The notes below the pieces were generated by a model. That model searched no databases. It had not been told where the DNA came from and saw only the letters and a list, made by a program, of their open reading frames with translations. This document shows, piece after piece, positions 4,601-5,073 of a DNA stretch of 5,073 nucleotides (the stretch's first letter is position 1; every line of letters begins with the position of its first letter). Both the position numbers and the translations under genes were made by a program. The stretch lies in assembly GCA_050309765.1 (NCBI GenBank), contig JBNRMU010000021.1:1-5073 (forward strand), read 5' to 3'. The stretch comes from CALWRM01 sp050309765. GTDB lineage: Bacteria > Bacillota > Clostridia > Christensenellales > UBA1750.

Positions 4601-5073
4601 TTTCATCCTGGAAAGCACAAAAGGGACTGGTTTTGACAGCGCGCTTACTAGGGAATTGCTCCCCATCATGTATGTTTTGTGCGATCTGGCCGTGCGCATG
4701 AGCGGCCGCGCGAGGTTGGTGGCAAAAAAGGCGCACAACAGTCAGCATGACATCGTCGTCAACGATAGATTTGACGCGGCGGCATTTGATCTGCGCTGTG
4801 AACTCTATCAGGACGTGCTCGACGGAAAACGCGTCCGCGGCGAGTGGTGCTCGGCAAAGGTGATGGCGGCCCTGCCGGAGCAGCCGCCAATCGTCCATTG
4901 CATCGCCCTGCTGGGGGATATTTTGTACAATCCCTTTTGCGTTACGGATTACTATGGCACGCCCATCGTTCCGTTTGAAGATCGTTCGCCCCTTGTGCAA
5001 AAGCACCAGTTGGCGTTTACCCGCGAGGTAATGAAACCCCTGTTCAGGGAATTGCGCGCCTATTACGACGACC
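4569..5073 (+). CDS. Protein of unknown family, partial (3' end outside window)
   Basis: The frame is open from the start to the window edge, giving 168 residues. I do not recognise the family. The visible part looks soluble, with no signal peptide and no clear membrane span. It has five Cys (38, 77, 94, 111, 124) without a zinc-type spacing and is mixed helical. Notable segments are DLAVRMSGRARLVAKKAH at about 39-56, HCIALLGDILYNPFCVTDYYG at 110-130 and a polar C-terminal stretch ending with RAYYDD. A strong promoter at 4455-4483 and a Shine-Dalgarno site at 4550-4557 support it as an independent unit. GC content is about 54 % by hand count, against 72 % in one sampled line of the DnaD-like gene. 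The first 30 codons are the most AT-rich and use ACT, AGG and TTT. This suggests foreign origin or weaker selection, but a short sample limits the claim. An antisense frame spans the same bases but lacks any such signals. Confidence 0.72.
   Translation, partial: MAGSVFAKHYDFILESTKGTGFDSALTRELLPIMYVLCDLAVRMSGRARLVAKKAHNSQHDIVVNDRFDAAAFDLRCELYQDVLDGKRVRGEWCSAKVMAALPEQPPIVHCIALLGDILYNPFCVTDYYGTPIVPFEDRSPLVQKHQLAFTREVMKPLFRELRAYYDD

Noticed and set aside
4923..4932. TTGTACAA inside the unknown gene, matching the palindrome near 3678
   Set aside because: It is within coding sequence, no promoter is near, and an 8-base match can occur by chance.
4299..5006. Minus-strand open frame of 235 codons
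   Set aside because: It crosses the plus-strand promoter and the terminator and ends inside the 72-residue gene. The plus-strand frame in the same place has a promoter, a ribosome site and GC-rich third positions.

Overview
The window is a piece of a bacterial chromosome. It most resembles a GC-rich member of the Clostridia (Bacillota). The pointers are strong purine-rich Shine-Dalgarno sites, a DnaD-domain protein directly followed by a DnaI/DnaC-type helicase loader (a Bacillota arrangement), sigma-A-like promoters and an intrinsic terminator. No rRNA, tRNA, CRISPR array, insertion sequence or attachment site was found. The assignment to a lineage is inference from gene content only.

Layout from left to right. 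Positions 1-1017 (minus strand) hold the N-terminal part of a membrane-anchored M1-family zinc metallopeptidase. It is cut by the window edge just after its HExxH zinc motif. A 146-base divergent intergenic region (1018-1163) carries an extended -10 promoter for the rightward genes. Positions 1164-3652 are a two-gene, translationally coupled replication operon: a 500-residue DnaD-like protein with several DnaD-like helical modules, overlapping by ATGA with a 329-residue AAA+ helicase loader. Positions 3737-4363 hold two small genes. One is a 123-residue protein with two YegP/DUF1508 repeats and the other is a 72-residue acidic helical protein of unknown role. They follow a likely promoter with a palindrome over its -10 box and end at a clear intrinsic terminator (4381-4407). 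From 4408 to 4568 the DNA is AT-rich and contains a near-consensus promoter. This drives a gene of unknown family (4569 to the window end) whose GC content (about 54 % by hand count) is well below that of the replication genes.

How the genes work together: the DnaD-like protein and the loader very likely act together in loading the replicative helicase, at the origin and/or at stalled forks. The peptidase is divergently transcribed and probably unrelated. The YegP-like and 72-residue proteins look like one transcription unit, but no function can be given. The most open items are the 72-residue protein (resembling NHLP/Nif11-type leader regions), the unknown gene with its strong promoter and possible leader peptide, and the multiplied DnaD modules. 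No convincing new multi-gene system is visible within these limits.
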